A stretch of 64,000 nucleotides of DNA from Papaver somniferum (lineage: Eukaryota; Streptophyta; Magnoliopsida; Ranunculales; Papaveraceae). The notes beneath the pieces are model-generated. The model saw only the letters and a program-made list of their open reading frames with translations, was not told the origin of the DNA and searched no databases. Location of the stretch: contig NC_039359.1 of NCBI RefSeq assembly GCF_003573695.1, forward strand, positions 133,759,939 through 133,823,938, written 5' to 3'. This document shows, piece by piece, positions 37,786 to 48,860 of the stretch; within the stretch, counting starts at the first letter, position 1, and every line of letters begins with the position of its first letter. Position numbers and translations under genes: made by a program.

Positions 37786-38985
37786 CTACATGGAATTAGG
37801 CGGATCAATCCCCATTTCCTTGTAATACGCCTTGTCTGCATCCGAAAATCTATTCCGGAAAATCGACCACTCTTTTGTGCACCTGTCTCTCACCCCTTCC
37901 CATGGCGCTTTCCCATCCTCTGCCATCCCCTGGTTACCGAGTGAAGGAACAGTTTGATGATCAATCCACTGAGCGTCCACAACCCCAATTTTCTCTTGAG
38001 CAGGCTCTACACATTTCCTGAGAGCCAAGTCAAGACCCCATCCATGAACTAAGTCATTCTGAATCATATGCCACACACATCGCCATGCATCTCTGGAAAA
38101 CACAGGTGCCATGATCTCAACAAAAGCTGCACATGGTGGCAACTTGGGGTCGCTGCACCAACCCGGTCTCTCCGTCGTGTTTTTATGGACTTCAAGGTCA
38201 CGTCTTCTCTCTGTCATCTGCCATGTTGTAGTTCCTCTATCTGGATCTAAACCAGGTTGTGAAATCTCCAGACCATGCTTGCTCACCAGTTTAAGGTATT
38301 CTTCTGCATCAAAATTCTCCACCCCAAGGTCTTCATCCCAGATGAATATGTAATCATATGGTGCCACCACATCGGGATGCAAAAACCGTTTGGCGTACCA
38401 CCATTTAGTCTGCTTCAACACACTAACGTGGATTGCTCGCTTTGACCACTCAAGGTCGTCCCATTCGCTCGTCCGACCATCATAGTGGAACAACAAAATA
38501 GTGAAACTCTCTGAGAACTTTTTAACTGCTGCATCAATGTTACTTTTCTGATCAAGACCAACAGTGAAGGTTACGAGATACTTCGGCTTCATAGTTAGAT
38601 CCTCACTGGGTTCACCCCACAACCTGCGAGCGTAATAGTCTGATTCTGCCACAACGATACCCGGTGGTAGTCTTTCTGCACCTCGAGGATTTGAAGAAAC
38701 CCATATCTTTGAAGTATTATTAGAAGTCTGAACTTGAGTTGCTGAGCTACTTTCGTTCATTCCTGTCATAGCATGGTGGTGGTGCAACAACTGCTCGGTT
38801 GAAATGCTAGAATATGCGTCTTTTACAAGAATTGAAGTAAATTTAGTAGACAGTGAAGGTGAAAAAGATACTCCAACCAAGAAGCCAAACACAACTCCAA
38901 TGAAAGCTGTAAAAATTAACCTCAGACTCTCGTTCAATTTCTTTATAACTATTCCATTCCGGCCAATAGTTCCAAATTTACTCAT
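37786..38985 (-). CDS. DUF707 family protein (type II membrane, glycosyltransferase-like)
   Basis: Minus strand, a single uninterrupted coding exon of 399 residues starting at MSKFGTIGRNG. An upstream in-frame ATG would add 35 residues, but that part reads through what looks like a leader with a splice acceptor (TGTTGCAG), and family members begin as chosen here. Residues about 20-42 form one membrane segment (IFTAFIGVVFGFLVGVSF), giving a signal-anchor topology. The DUF707 core follows, with KPKYLVTFTVG, LLFHYDGR, TKWWYAKRFLHPD, the acidic YIFIWDEDLGVENF, EISQPGLDP, WHMIQNDLVHGWGLD and WIDHQTVPSL. Plant members are annotated as 'lysine-ketoglutarate reductase trans-splicing related', a label with little functional basis. 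The WDEDL motif suggests a Golgi glycosyltransferase-like fold, which is inference. No defect is seen. Confidence 0.93.
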   Translation of the reverse strand: MSKFGTIGRNGIVIKKLNESLRLIFTAFIGVVFGFLVGVSFSPSLSTKFTSILVKDAYSSISTEQLLHHHHAMTGMNESSSATQVQTSNNTSKIWVSSNPRGAERLPPGIVVAESDYYARRLWGEPSEDLTMKPKYLVTFTVGLDQKSNIDAAVKKFSESFTILLFHYDGRTSEWDDLEWSKRAIHVSVLKQTKWWYAKRFLHPDVVAPYDYIFIWDEDLGVENFDAEEYLKLVSKHGLEISQPGLDPDRGTTTWQMTERRRDLEVHKNTTERPGWCSDPKLPPCAAFVEIMAPVFSRDAWRCVWHMIQNDLVHGWGLDLALRKCVEPAQEKIGVVDAQWIDHQTVPSLGNQGMAEDGKAPWEGVRDRCTKEWSIFRNRFSDADKAYYKEMGIDPPNSM

Positions 38986-39090
38986 GATGTGATTTATATA
39001 CCAACCAATTGTTAGAATAAAGATAGCTGCAACATGGGAATGGGAATCATGAGCTGCTCCACATCCCTTACCAAATTTCTCAGGTGCCAA

Positions 39091-40049
39091 TTGATGCGAC
39101 CGGATAAAATGAACGGAACAATGAAAACCGATAAGACTTGTGTAATCAAGAGAAAGAAATCTCTGTAATGCTGATATAAAAAATGAAAGGAAACATAATG
39201 TTACAAGATCGATACATAAAGATACTCAACAACAACGTGGGTCTTTACAGATTTTTCTCAAAGTTTAATAGTTTTTCAACCTCTCTAACTTATGATTCGA
39301 AATCCGTTGGACATATTCGAATTTTTGTAGCGAGAGTGAGTCGATAGGGAATCATGCCAAATAGTAAGACATTTGAATGTTTGTGTGACATTTTTGGACT
39401 AACCAATAACCCTGTCCACAAACTCCACATATTGATTGTGACTACTCATAATTTCATTTTACTATGTCGACCATGTCTTAACCATCTAGCTAATCATTCA
39501 ATTCTTTGTACTTAAATTTGGCTTCACTTGTTAACTAACCGTTACTACACGTTATGAGTTGCTTAACTAATTGTTGGTAAAATGTGAAATCAAGATGGAA
39601 ATGCACCCAGGATGAATGGAGGAGCGATAAAATATTGGACTGCCGCAAGAAGAGCGGAATATTGCAAATATTGCAGAAGTGAGTACTGATCAAGGAAACT
39701 TTGTGAAAAAGCAAAAAGGAATGTATTCTTGGTTAGTACCGCAGTACGCGGCATTTATGTTTGATCAAACGAGTGATTAATGGGATTTCTAGGGAGGTGT
39801 GCTTGTCCTTGTACCTCGTGGGGGACCATAAGAATAGCCAGCCTCGCTGGGTTGATGTGTCGTATCTTGTATGACGGTATTTATTTATTTTGATTTGTCT
39901 TTTATTTTTGGAGATTTTAGGTTCAAGCCCAAGAATAATTTTTTTTTCTTTTTCTGAAGCATGTATATAATATAAAAGTAACTAAATTGTTATTCCACGT
40001 GAGAATACGATTCCATAGAGTCATTTAAGAGAATTTGTTTAAGAAAAAA
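39091..40049. other. Upstream region of the DUF707 gene
   Basis: It should contain the promoter and non-coding leader of the minus-strand gene. No further coding sequence or repeat is recognised. Confidence 0.4.
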
Positions 40050-40123
40050 CGAGTTTGCATGGTCCCATATTGTGGTTGAGTAGTTTCCCGCTTGGCTACC
40101 ATCTGCTGCTTGGTTTCTTTCTA
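40050..40123 (-). pseudogene. RNase H-like domain, C-terminal piece (split by the nest)
   Basis: On the minus strand, directly after the TA at 40122-40123, the sequence encodes ERNQAADG, the last catalytic block (Asp) of plant LINE RNase H-like domains. The rest of the same domain lies more than 20 kb away at 60908-61294 on the same strand. The reading frame is continuous when the intervening MITE and one TA are removed. Confidence 0.75.
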
Positions 40124-40277
40124 TTCCCTCTGTTCCTTTTTAATAGTCTGGTTTCTATAAATAGATATTTCAAAAAAACTAGTCTGGTTTCCTAATTGGA
40201 AAGTCAAATGTTACTTTAGTTTTCTGGGACCACTTTTCTCTTAACTTCTTTTGATGAAAAGTGTCATGTGGACCACT

Positions 40278-40305
40278 CACTACACCATTTTTCCCGAATA
40301 GCAAC
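40278..40305 (+). repeat. CACTA left terminal inverted repeat
   Basis: CACTACACCATTTTTCC followed by CGAATAGCAAC. The mate at 60719-60746 differs only by GC in place of CG at positions 18-19. Confidence 0.93.
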
Positions 40306-40445
40306 TCAAACTTGCAACAACTCTTACGCAGCTGCGAATTCGCAACTGATTTTGCAACTGCTCTAAAATTCGCAACTGTTTCGAGCAGTTGCGAATTTCA
40401 CAACTGCTACTCAGCTGTTGCGAATTGCAACTGTTGATTACACCC
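40306..40445. repeat. CACTA left subterminal repeats
   Basis: Direct and inverted copies of GCAACTG / CAGTTGCGAAT, about ten in 140 bp, presumably binding sites for the TNP1-type protein. The same GCAAC(A/T)GC words crowd the right end at 53225-53460 and 60607-60720. Confidence 0.8.
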
Positions 40446-41936
40446 GGCGTGCTAACCGCTTGTGTGCGAAGTAACATTAGCTTCCACATGTGCGATTAGT
40501 TTAAGTGCTGGGAACAAATTAACTTAACTCCACGGGTCCGATAAAACCAATTTTTTTTTCTAACTCCCCCAATTTTCATTGAGCGGGATTTCTTTTTCTT
40601 TCCCCCCTCTTTTCATCTGTACGCCTCACTCTCAGCCACAAAAGTTCTCCATATATTCCACAGAAGCTCACTCTTCCTCCATTATTTCTAGATCTGAAAA
40701 CTTCTCTGAAGAAAAACTCTCTCTCCCTATATTAAACAGAAGCTCTGCAAATGTGAGTCATTTAATTCAGAACCAACACATTACTTTGTTTATTGAGTTT
40801 ATAGTTAGGTCAGTTTCATCTTTGCAGTTCTTATTAACTAATGGTTTCATCTTTGCAGTTGGAAGTATATCTGCGAGATTTGGGTGTTTCTATTTCGATC
40901 TAGGTATAATTTCCCCCTTTTGATTCTCTTAGGGTTTCGATTTCATAAATTTTAGGTTTAATTTAGGGTTTTAATTTTGTCAAATCTGCTTGTTTCCACT
41001 TCAATTTTTATGTCTATTTTTGTGAAATCTGGTTGTGTATTAGATTTAGTTACTGTGAGATATGAGTGTTTGCTGATTTGATGATTCAGGGTTGATTTTA
41101 TCTAGGGTTTTACTTTTCCAATTTTATTTTTAGGGTTATTTGTGTGAAATATGGATGTGTATTAGATGCATTTTACTGTGAGATGTGGGTGTTTGCTAGT
41201 TTTATTTCAGTTCATAGTATGATAGCTTTGAATTTAAATTTCATTTCATATTATCCTGTAGTATGCTAGGCAAAAAAGTTGAAGCTTTTACTAATTTGTT
41301 TGAAGTTAAATTTCATTTTATAGTATCCTGCAGTATGCTAGGCAAAAAAATTGAAGCTTTTACTAATTTGTTTGAAGTTAACTTTCACTTCATAGTATCT
41401 TGCAATATGCTAGGAAAAAAAATTGAAGCTTTAACTAATTTGTTTGAAGTTAACTTTCAGTTCATAGTATGATATGTTTTTTTTTGTATCTATGTCAGAG
41501 AGGTAAAGTATCTAATATCATCAGAGGGGGAAAGAATTGGTTTTCTGTTATTTTTATTTTGGGTTTACATTATCATGTTTAATTTGGTTCAGGGGGAAAG
41601 GGGGTTGGTATAGCAATATAGAATTAAGACTAAGAGGGGGATATTTGTAGCTTGGTTATTGTGGGTGTTTTTACGAAGTTCATGTTTGAATTAGTATCTC
41701 ATAAGCCATGACTCTATAATGGTCCTGCTGGCTGCTGCACACTCAGCAGTATGGTTCTGAGCCACATTGCATTCTTATTTATATGGATGAATGATATGTT
41801 TATCAGTTTATGCATACTATTTTATGTAATTCATTATCTGTTCTATTTCACATGGTATACTATAGCATAATATGATATGTTTGAGTTGTACCTACCTGAC
41901 ATAGATATATTTTTTTAGGATCATCAGTGTAGGGTA
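40446..41936 (+). promoter_or_regulatory. CACTA leader: promoter, 5' UTR and probable intron
   Basis: No protein is recognised before the transposase ATG. CT-rich leader sequence (about 40590-40740) is followed by T-rich, intron-like DNA with a 69-bp triple repeat (41263-41472) and further purine-rich repeats (AGAGGGGGAAAG, 41522-41640). This arrangement suggests that transcription starts near 40.6 kb with at least one leader intron. Confidence 0.45.
41263..41472 (+). repeat. Three in-frame tandem copies of a 69-bp unit
   Basis: Three adjacent copies of a unit containing ATGCTAGG, AAATTGAAGCTTTTACTAAT and TTTGAAGTTAACTTTCA keep one open frame, giving a 23-residue repeat (MLGKKIEAFTNLFEVNFHFI core). 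The multiple-of-three length may be chance. The position in the leader of the transposase gene favours a non-coding repeat. Confidence 0.8.
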
Positions 41937-44900
41937 ATGGAATGTGATAAGGGATGGGTGAGTTGTAGACGTAAATCTTCTCAATACATACGAGGTGTAG
42001 GGTTATTCATAGAGTTTGTGCATAAATATGGTGGCGATAGTTCATTATTCTCATGCCCTTGTAGACGTTGCAAGAATAGTAAAGGATTAGAGCCGCTTAG
42101 TGAAATTTCATTTCATTTACTAAGACATGGTATTGATTTGACATATACGGTGTGGAGTTTTCATGGGGAAAGCTTAGTAGCAGCTGAGAGGGTTGGAGGT
42201 ATAGCTTCCAGTGTAAGAGAATATGTAGCTGACAATGTAGGAGTAGATGTAGTTGAAAATGTAGGAGGAGATGTTGCTGATAATTTAGGAGGAGATGTAG
42301 CATCTGATCATATAGTCCAACCTGTTGTAGAAGGTGTAGATGAGAATGGTGGATTACATGATACTGTTCATTGTCCTGCTGAAACCAGCCGCAGTAGGAA
42401 GCGTAAATCTGCATATGACCGTGCTAGGGCACCATTGTACAATTCTTGTCCATCAGGAAAGACAACATTGAATGTTGCTGTAAAATTGAATGACATTAAG
42501 ATCCAGTATAGGTTTTCAGACAACGGTGTCATTGCACTTTTAGAAATAATGAAGGAATTGCTTCCCGAAGAAAATACACTCCCATCTAAGTCCCCTGAAC
42601 TAAAAAAGATGATCCAAGAATTAGGAATGGATTATATAACTTACGATGCATGCATAAATGACTGTATTTTGTATTGAAAGGATAGAAGTGAAATGGTTAA
42701 GTGTCCTGTTTGTAATGAACCAAGGTATAAGAAAGTTTTCAATGAGGAGAGAAAACTTACTAAAGTTGCTCAAAAGACTTTAAGACACTTTCCATTAATT
42801 CCTAGGCTGCAGCTGCTGTACATCGTGTCATGGATAGCAGAGCTAATGCTTTGGCACTTTAGAGCTCAGTCAGATATCAATGTTATGCGGCATCCTGTGG
42901 ACTCCTCAGCTTGGCGATGTGCTGATAGCTTTTCGCCAGGGTTTTCTAAGGAGCCGCGTAATGTGACCCTTGGGATATCAACAGATGGTTTCAACCCAAA
43001 TGGGTGTTTCGGTACTAACCACAGTTGTTGGCCGGTAGTTGTCCAGCCATACAATCTCTTTCTTTCCTCGTGTATGAAGCGAGAATTCTCGATATTGGTG
43101 TTGTTGATATCTGGCCCAAGAGCACCAGGTAAAGATATATATGTTTATTTAGAACCTCTGATAGAAGAGTTAATAGTGTTATGGAATGAAGGTGTGTTAA
43201 CATATGATAGCTTTAGCAAAACTGAATTTGTAATGAGGGAAAGGTTGTTATGGGCAATACACGATTACCCTGCATTAGGTACTTTATCTGGATGTGTAAC
43301 GCATGGGTACTTAGCTTGTCATCACTACGGAGAAGGAACTCGTTCAGACTATCTGCCGTTTAGTAGGAAAATATGTTATATGGGACACCGTAGATGGCTT
43401 CCAATAGGAAACAAATTTCGAGATGATAAGACCAATTTTGATGGAGTTGTAGAGCATGGTACAGCCCCATGGCCACTATCTGGCTTACAGATTCAACAGA
43501 AGGTAGCTAATTTGAAAACTAAACATGGTAAAGGAAAACCACCAGCAGAACCAAGTAAGAAACGTAAACGGAGAGCTGCAGAGGACAACGACGAAGATGT
43601 TGATGCAGAAGAAGAGGTTCAGGACAGGTCGTTGTTTTCGCGAAGGTTTATTCTATATGATTTGCCAAACTGGGGATCAAATTCCATCCGACATATTACA
43701 GATGTAATGCACACAGAAAAGAACATAACTGAGCATCTACTTAACACCATAATGGGAAATGGCAAGTCGAAAGACAGTCCTGGTGCACGTCAAGATCTGG
43801 AAGCTATGGGGGTTAAAAGGAAATTATGGTTGAAAGTGGATGAGGTGACTGGTAAAACCATAATGCCAGATGGAGCTTTCTCAATGTCAAGAAAGAAGAA
43901 AGTTGCTTTTTGTACAATTCTGAAGAACTTAAGGGTGCCGAGCAATTTCTCTTCCAAATTTCGCAATAGCGTCAACATTAATCCTCCAGAGCTAAGGAAT
44001 TTCAAGTCGCACGATTACCACGTCACAATGCAATATTTGTTGCCATTGTTGGATCATGTATCTACTTCAATACCAAAAGATCTGCGAGTTGCTCTTCTCC
44101 GTATCAGTACATTCTTCAGAATTCTGTGTGCAAAGGTTATCAACAGAGAACATCTTATAAGAGCTAAGGCTAGTTTGGTGGAAACCATTTGTGTTCTGGA
44201 AAAACATTTCCCTCCTTCTTTAATGGTGCATTTGGTCGATGAAGCTTTAATCTGCGGTCCGGTCGGATTTAGATGGATGTATCCCTTTGAGAGGTAACAT
44301 CTACACCTACCTGTCTTTGTTTTTTAATGTATGAACTGTTAGTTATGCCGAGTTATAACTTTCTGTTACTGATCTTTGTAGGCTGATGAAAGGATTCAAG
44401 GGATTGGTGCGCAACATGAGGTACATTGAGGGTTGCATCGCCATAGGGTATATCACGCGAGAAGCTAGCTTATATTGCATGGAAGATGTGTCAGTAAATG
44501 GTGAAGGTACTCACAAACATACTCGGAAAGCTTTTTTAGATGATGACGATGAGTTTGCTGATGAGATGTCGTTAAGCAAGCCTAAAAATATCACTTTGAC
44601 TACGGTACAGTTTGAACAAGCTCGCAACTGGGTCCTATCCAAGTTTGTTGGGATAGATGAATGGAAAAGGTAGAGCTTTTTAGTTTCAGGAAGTTGTTGT
44701 TTTGATTATTAGGTTTATCTATCTAATATTCATTTATTGTTTGATTGCAGGAAGTATGCTGCCTATGTTAACAGTCGCAAGACTCATGGTCCAAGAAATC
44801 GTACATCACAACAACCATTGAAGAGTTTTCTGTTATGGTTACGTGATGAGGTAATATGCTATGACAGAAACATTTCTTACTTGTTGAGAATTTGGCCATT

Positions 44901-45730
44901 GCTTTGCTGTTGAGAAGTTTATCAGTTGTGAGTTTGCTAATCCTGTTGGCTAGGATTCCATATTTGGTAGATGAATAAAAAGTAATAATACACAGATAAT
45001 AATGTCTAACTGAATATCCAATAAATTTAGTTATGATTATGATAGTAAGATCCTTCTTTTCTTTTTATTTTCACAGTAAATGTCATTATAATTATGCACT
45101 TACTTGAACATTGTTGCTCATTGAATACAGTTGTTAGAAGCCAATGATGTGAATTCAGTGCTTTGGCGACTAGTGCAGGGTCCTCTCTTCAAGCCACAGT
45201 CGTATAAGAGATACCAAGTTAATGGTTTCTTTTTTTGTGCACAAGATTCCGATGAGCGAACGGTAACACATGACAGTGGTGTCTCGATGAGAGCAATTAC
45301 CAGACATAGAGCGAAGTCTACGGACAGAAATTACATCGAAGCCGAAGTTGTCTATTATGGAATCATTAAAAATATTATCAGTTCAAACTATATGGAATTT
45401 GAAGAGACAGTTTTTTATTGTGATTGGATCAGAGTTGAAGATAAGACTAATGGATGCCAAGTTGATCCAAACTCATACTTGATAAAGGTTAACTTGTCTA
45501 AGATGAAAAGCATTGATAGAGTGCAGGATGAACCCTTTATTATGGCTTCAGAAGCAACCCAAGTATTCTACTCAACGGATCTTTCACCCGAGGGATGGTC
45601 TGTGGTCTTGCATTCACCGCAGGGGTTAACTTCCTTAGTAGATAACACTGAGATACCCACTATTAATCAGTCTGTTTTTACTGAAAATGAGAGTTTAGAA
45701 AACCATATATGTGCTGATTCCGTAGTTTAG
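41937..45730 (+). pseudogene. TNP2-type CACTA transposase, one premature stop
   Basis: Four exons, 41937-44293, 44382-44669, 44751-44850 and 45131-45730, join with consistent phase into 1,114 codons. In order they encode an N-terminal transposase-associated domain (residues 1-80, with HKYGGDSSLFSCPCRRCKN), the Transposase_21/TNP2 core (from CPVCNEPRYKK through GISTDGFNPNG, the DDE-type catalytic region), a DUF4218 segment (from LPLLDHVSTSIPKDLRVALL through VGFRWMYPFER) and a C-terminal DUF4216 segment (VVYYGIIKNI to YCDWIRVE). The only defect is an in-frame TGA at 42675-42677, just before KDRSEMVKCPVC, where family members usually have tryptophan (TGG). So the gene is one base from intact. 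Confidence 0.9.
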
Positions 45731-45959
45731 AATGATATGATTGCCATGATGTTTTACCTTGTAGTTTAATCATCTGAAAAATATGAATGCATTGCTTTTT
45801 TTGATACGGTCCGCGGGTTATAACCCCTTCATCACAAAAAATCCATCCAAAGAAAAGTGATACAAAAACCCCAAATATCATAAACTGTCTAAACTACCCT
45901 TCTAGTTTTTAATCACCCCAACAAAAACAAAAATCAACCCCACTTTAAATATACTATCA

Positions 45960-46400
45960 CCACCAACAACAACAAACCACCAGCAACAGCGCCACCGCCG
46001 ACCACCACCGCCGTCAACCACCACCGTCGTCACCCGCCGCTGCCGCCACCACTGCCGCCAACTACCATTGCACCACCGCCGCCAACCACCACCGCCGACA
46101 ACCGCCGCTAATCACCACCGCCGACAACCGCCGACCAGCACCGCCGACCACCGCCGCCAACCACCACCGTAGACCACCTCCGCCACCACCACCGTCGACC
46201 ACCTCCGCCGTCTCCCACCACCACCGCCGCCGACAACCGCCGCCGTCGCCACCTCTGACCACCACCGCCGCCTTCGATTACCGTCGCCGTCTCCGACTAC
46301 CGCCGCCACCGATACTGAGCAATTTCATCACCACCGCTACCAGTCAGCACCACCGCCAACACCCACCACACCGCCACCAGCACCACGACCACCCACCACC
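45960..46400. repeat. GC-rich CCACCGCC/ACCGCCGAC array
   Basis: About 440 bp of degenerate CCACCGCCG-type trinucleotide-rich repeat. It is strikingly GC-rich in an AT-rich window and gives proline/threonine-rich plus-strand and glycine/tryptophan-rich minus-strand frames that are not real proteins. Confidence 0.8.
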
Positions 46401-46410
46401 ACCCAAAAAA

Positions 46411-46640
46411 TTAGATGAAACCAATTTTGGTTTCATCATAAATATGATGAAACCGATTTTGGTTTCATCATAAATACGATGAAACCGATTTTGGTTTCAT
46501 CTTGGTTTCGTGAGAATTCACCTGCAAGAAGAATTATAAGAGGTATTATACATGTTCATGGATAGAAATACATCGTTGAAATACGATGAAACCGATTTTG
46601 GTTTCACCATAAATAAGATGAAACCATAATTGGTTTCATC
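46411..46640. repeat. Inverted-repeat series of GATGAAACC...GGTTTCATC
   Basis: Four or five successive hairpins of the form GATGAAACCGATTTTGGTTT CATC. The same hairpin word forms the centre of the short elements at 22884 and 61775, linking the large and small members of the family. Confidence 0.8.
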
Positions 46641-47850
46641 ACACTAACAGCTGCCATTTCAGTTCCTGCAACTTCATTTTCTCTCGGCAATAGCGGAATC
46701 TCCCTTCAGTTCAGGTGCAAATGTGCAATATTGCTTCATATCCTCTTCAATCCATTGCCACCAACAAACCAACTTCTCTGTCTTCTAGGTGCAACATACG
46801 CAACCACAATCTTCCATTCTCTTCAGCACGAACTCATCAGCACCATCAGTTCTTACCTGCAACACCTTCATTACATTGCAGAGTCTTGCAGCGTTACAAC
46901 AGCTCGGTAACAACAATACTGCTTCCTTGATGCTCAGACACCAGCAAAAATTCCACCAGCATCATATTAGCTTCCCTTCCTTGCTCTTTTGTTTACAATT
47001 CCACCATCGCACGACCTTGTTCTCTTCTTTCATGGCTCAGTCTTGTACTCAAAATCTCAATTGTAAGCAACCCCAACACATCACCATATTTATCTAGTTA
47101 TCATGACCACAACCACCTGTAACACGGCTAGCTCAGTCACCACCAATGATGCAACTTCACAATCCTGCACTTGAGCTAACACCACCTGCACCAGTCACTA
47201 CACATGCATCTACTCCCTTGTTGATCCTTCCGTTAATCAGCTGAACCCAAATCAAACCATCCATCTTGCATCTTAGCTCAGAGAGCTCTTAACTCTTCCC
47301 ATGTCCAGCTCTTTCACTGAATTTCACTAATATGTAGCGGAAACCCTCGTTTCTCCTTATACTCTGGACTGAACAGTATGCGACAAAACCCCAATCACAG
47401 ACCAATGTTGTAACTGCCATTATCAATGCTTACAGCATAAGCTTCTCTGCAAATTCAGCTCGACTTCTTGCACATTCTCTACAACAACAACATATCACCA
47501 GCTTCATTCCTTCTCTACATTGCAGCAACGCCAACTCATTCAGCTGACCCGCAATCACTGCCATCACCTGAACCTCTTTCCATGCATTGCACTTCTGTTG
47601 CAACAACAACAGCACTGCCTCTCATAATTTCCTGTAACTTCTGCTGTACTTCTTTACTGCCTTCTCCAACAAATTCTGTCCTTCCTCGGCTTCCGAGATC
47701 AGCCTAAAACCACTTCCTGCAACCCTTTCATTTAAGCAACAACAACTGCTCCTAGCATACTCCATTTCCTTCCATCTGGGAGTTGGTATTAAACACCACA
47801 GACCCAATCAACCACATCAGCAACCTGAACCCTTTGAGTCAAACACACAA
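46641..47850. other. Unrecognised filler of the Mutator-like element
   Basis: C- and A-rich on the plus strand (many CAACA, CCACC words). Open frames are short and match no family that I know. It could be further captured genic DNA, for example an untranslated leader, but this cannot be shown by reading. Confidence 0.35.
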
Positions 47851-47861
47851 CATATCAACAG

Positions 47862-48860
47862 AATAAACAACCAACACTCCATAGATCAACAGATTGCCCA
47901 TAACTGGTGGATCCAAGCAAAAGTTCAGGAGGCCGATACCATAAAGTAACAACTCGACTAGTTAATGGTTGAATGTGCCCGACACTAACAAAATTTGCCA
48001 GGCCAAAATCAGCTATCTTCAGAGCTCCATCATCACTAACAAGAAGGTTGGATCCCTTGATATCTCTGTGCATTATACCTCTTGAATGACAGTGTTCAAG
48101 GCCATATAGTAGTTGATGCATATAACATTTAACCTACAAAACATGAACAAATCAAACCCTTTAACATTGGTAATTCCCGAATACTAGAACACACATCCAG
48201 AGTTCCATATATACGAACCTGTGATTCACTGAACTTGATGTCAGGACAAGATGATAAACCAACAATATCATGTTCCGTGTACTCGAAAACAAGATATACA
48301 CTAGTTTACAGTCTAGAAGTAATTAGTCCCTCCAGTTTGCGGAGAATCGTTATTTCGCGCGACATAAATCTCACACTTTCTGGCTCAAATTTATCGAACC
48401 AAACTTTCTTTAAGGCAAGCATCCTCCCAGTTGCAAGCTCTCGTGCTCAGAAAACACTGTTGTATGTACCTTGTCCAATCTAAAGATACAGTCAGAAAAT
48501 TGCAGTATTCACATAATTGCAGCACATGAACAAATACAAAAATACCTTGTCGACGTACTAATCCACTTCAACATTCCGATGTATAACGACACAAATTAGA
48601 CCAGAAATGAGCAATTCAAGAACAATAAAAAATCGTAGCAAAATAACAAAAGAAGAAGAAAAAACACTTACCTTTTCCAATTTCTCGAAACTTCCAACAC
48701 GAAGAGGAATCCAACCAAGAATAGCTTCACGAGCAACAACACTAAGCCAAGAAGGCCAACTAGCAACAACTTGTTCACCAAACCCAACAGGTCTTCTGAG
48801 ATTAACATCACCAATTTCTTGTTTGATTCTGCTCTTATCGACAGACCCAATTCCCTTCCT
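47862..48860 (-). pseudogene. Captured CDK-like protein kinase fragment
   Basis: Minus strand, exon order preserved: about 48660-48860 (NLRRPVGFGEQVVASWPSWL and FEKLEK), about 48218-48480 (IGQGTYNSVF glycine loop, LALKKV with the ATP-binding Lys, FMSREITIL) and about 47862-48134 (HCHSRGIMHRDIKGSNLL catalytic loop, ADFGLANF, VVTLWYRPPELLLG, VDLWSVGCLF). This is a plant cdc2-like kinase of the At1g54610 type. Introns with GT-AG ends are retained, so capture was at DNA level. Two stops (after GTYNSVF and after GLITSRL) and a small in-frame deletion between ILRKL and EGL kill it. It ends after subdomain IX, and the C-lobe is missing. It lies inside the Mutator-like element. Confidence 0.9.

Noticed and set aside
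38068..38353. Plus-strand ORFs opposite the DUF707 gene
   Set aside because: Antisense shadows of a strongly conserved coding sequence.
38986..39090. Extending the DUF707 protein by 35 residues to an upstream ATG
   Set aside because: The extension is unlike family N-termini, contains a probable splice acceptor, and would displace the signal-anchor from its normal position.
45960..46309. Gly/Trp/Arg-rich minus-strand and Pro-rich plus-strand frames, superficially like structural proteins
   Set aside because: Open in several frames because of the GC-rich trinucleotide repeat; inside a transposon and with no start context.
47100..47807. Short ORFs read as possible additional captured genes in the Mutator-like element
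   Set aside because: None shows a recognisable motif; kept as unrecognised filler.
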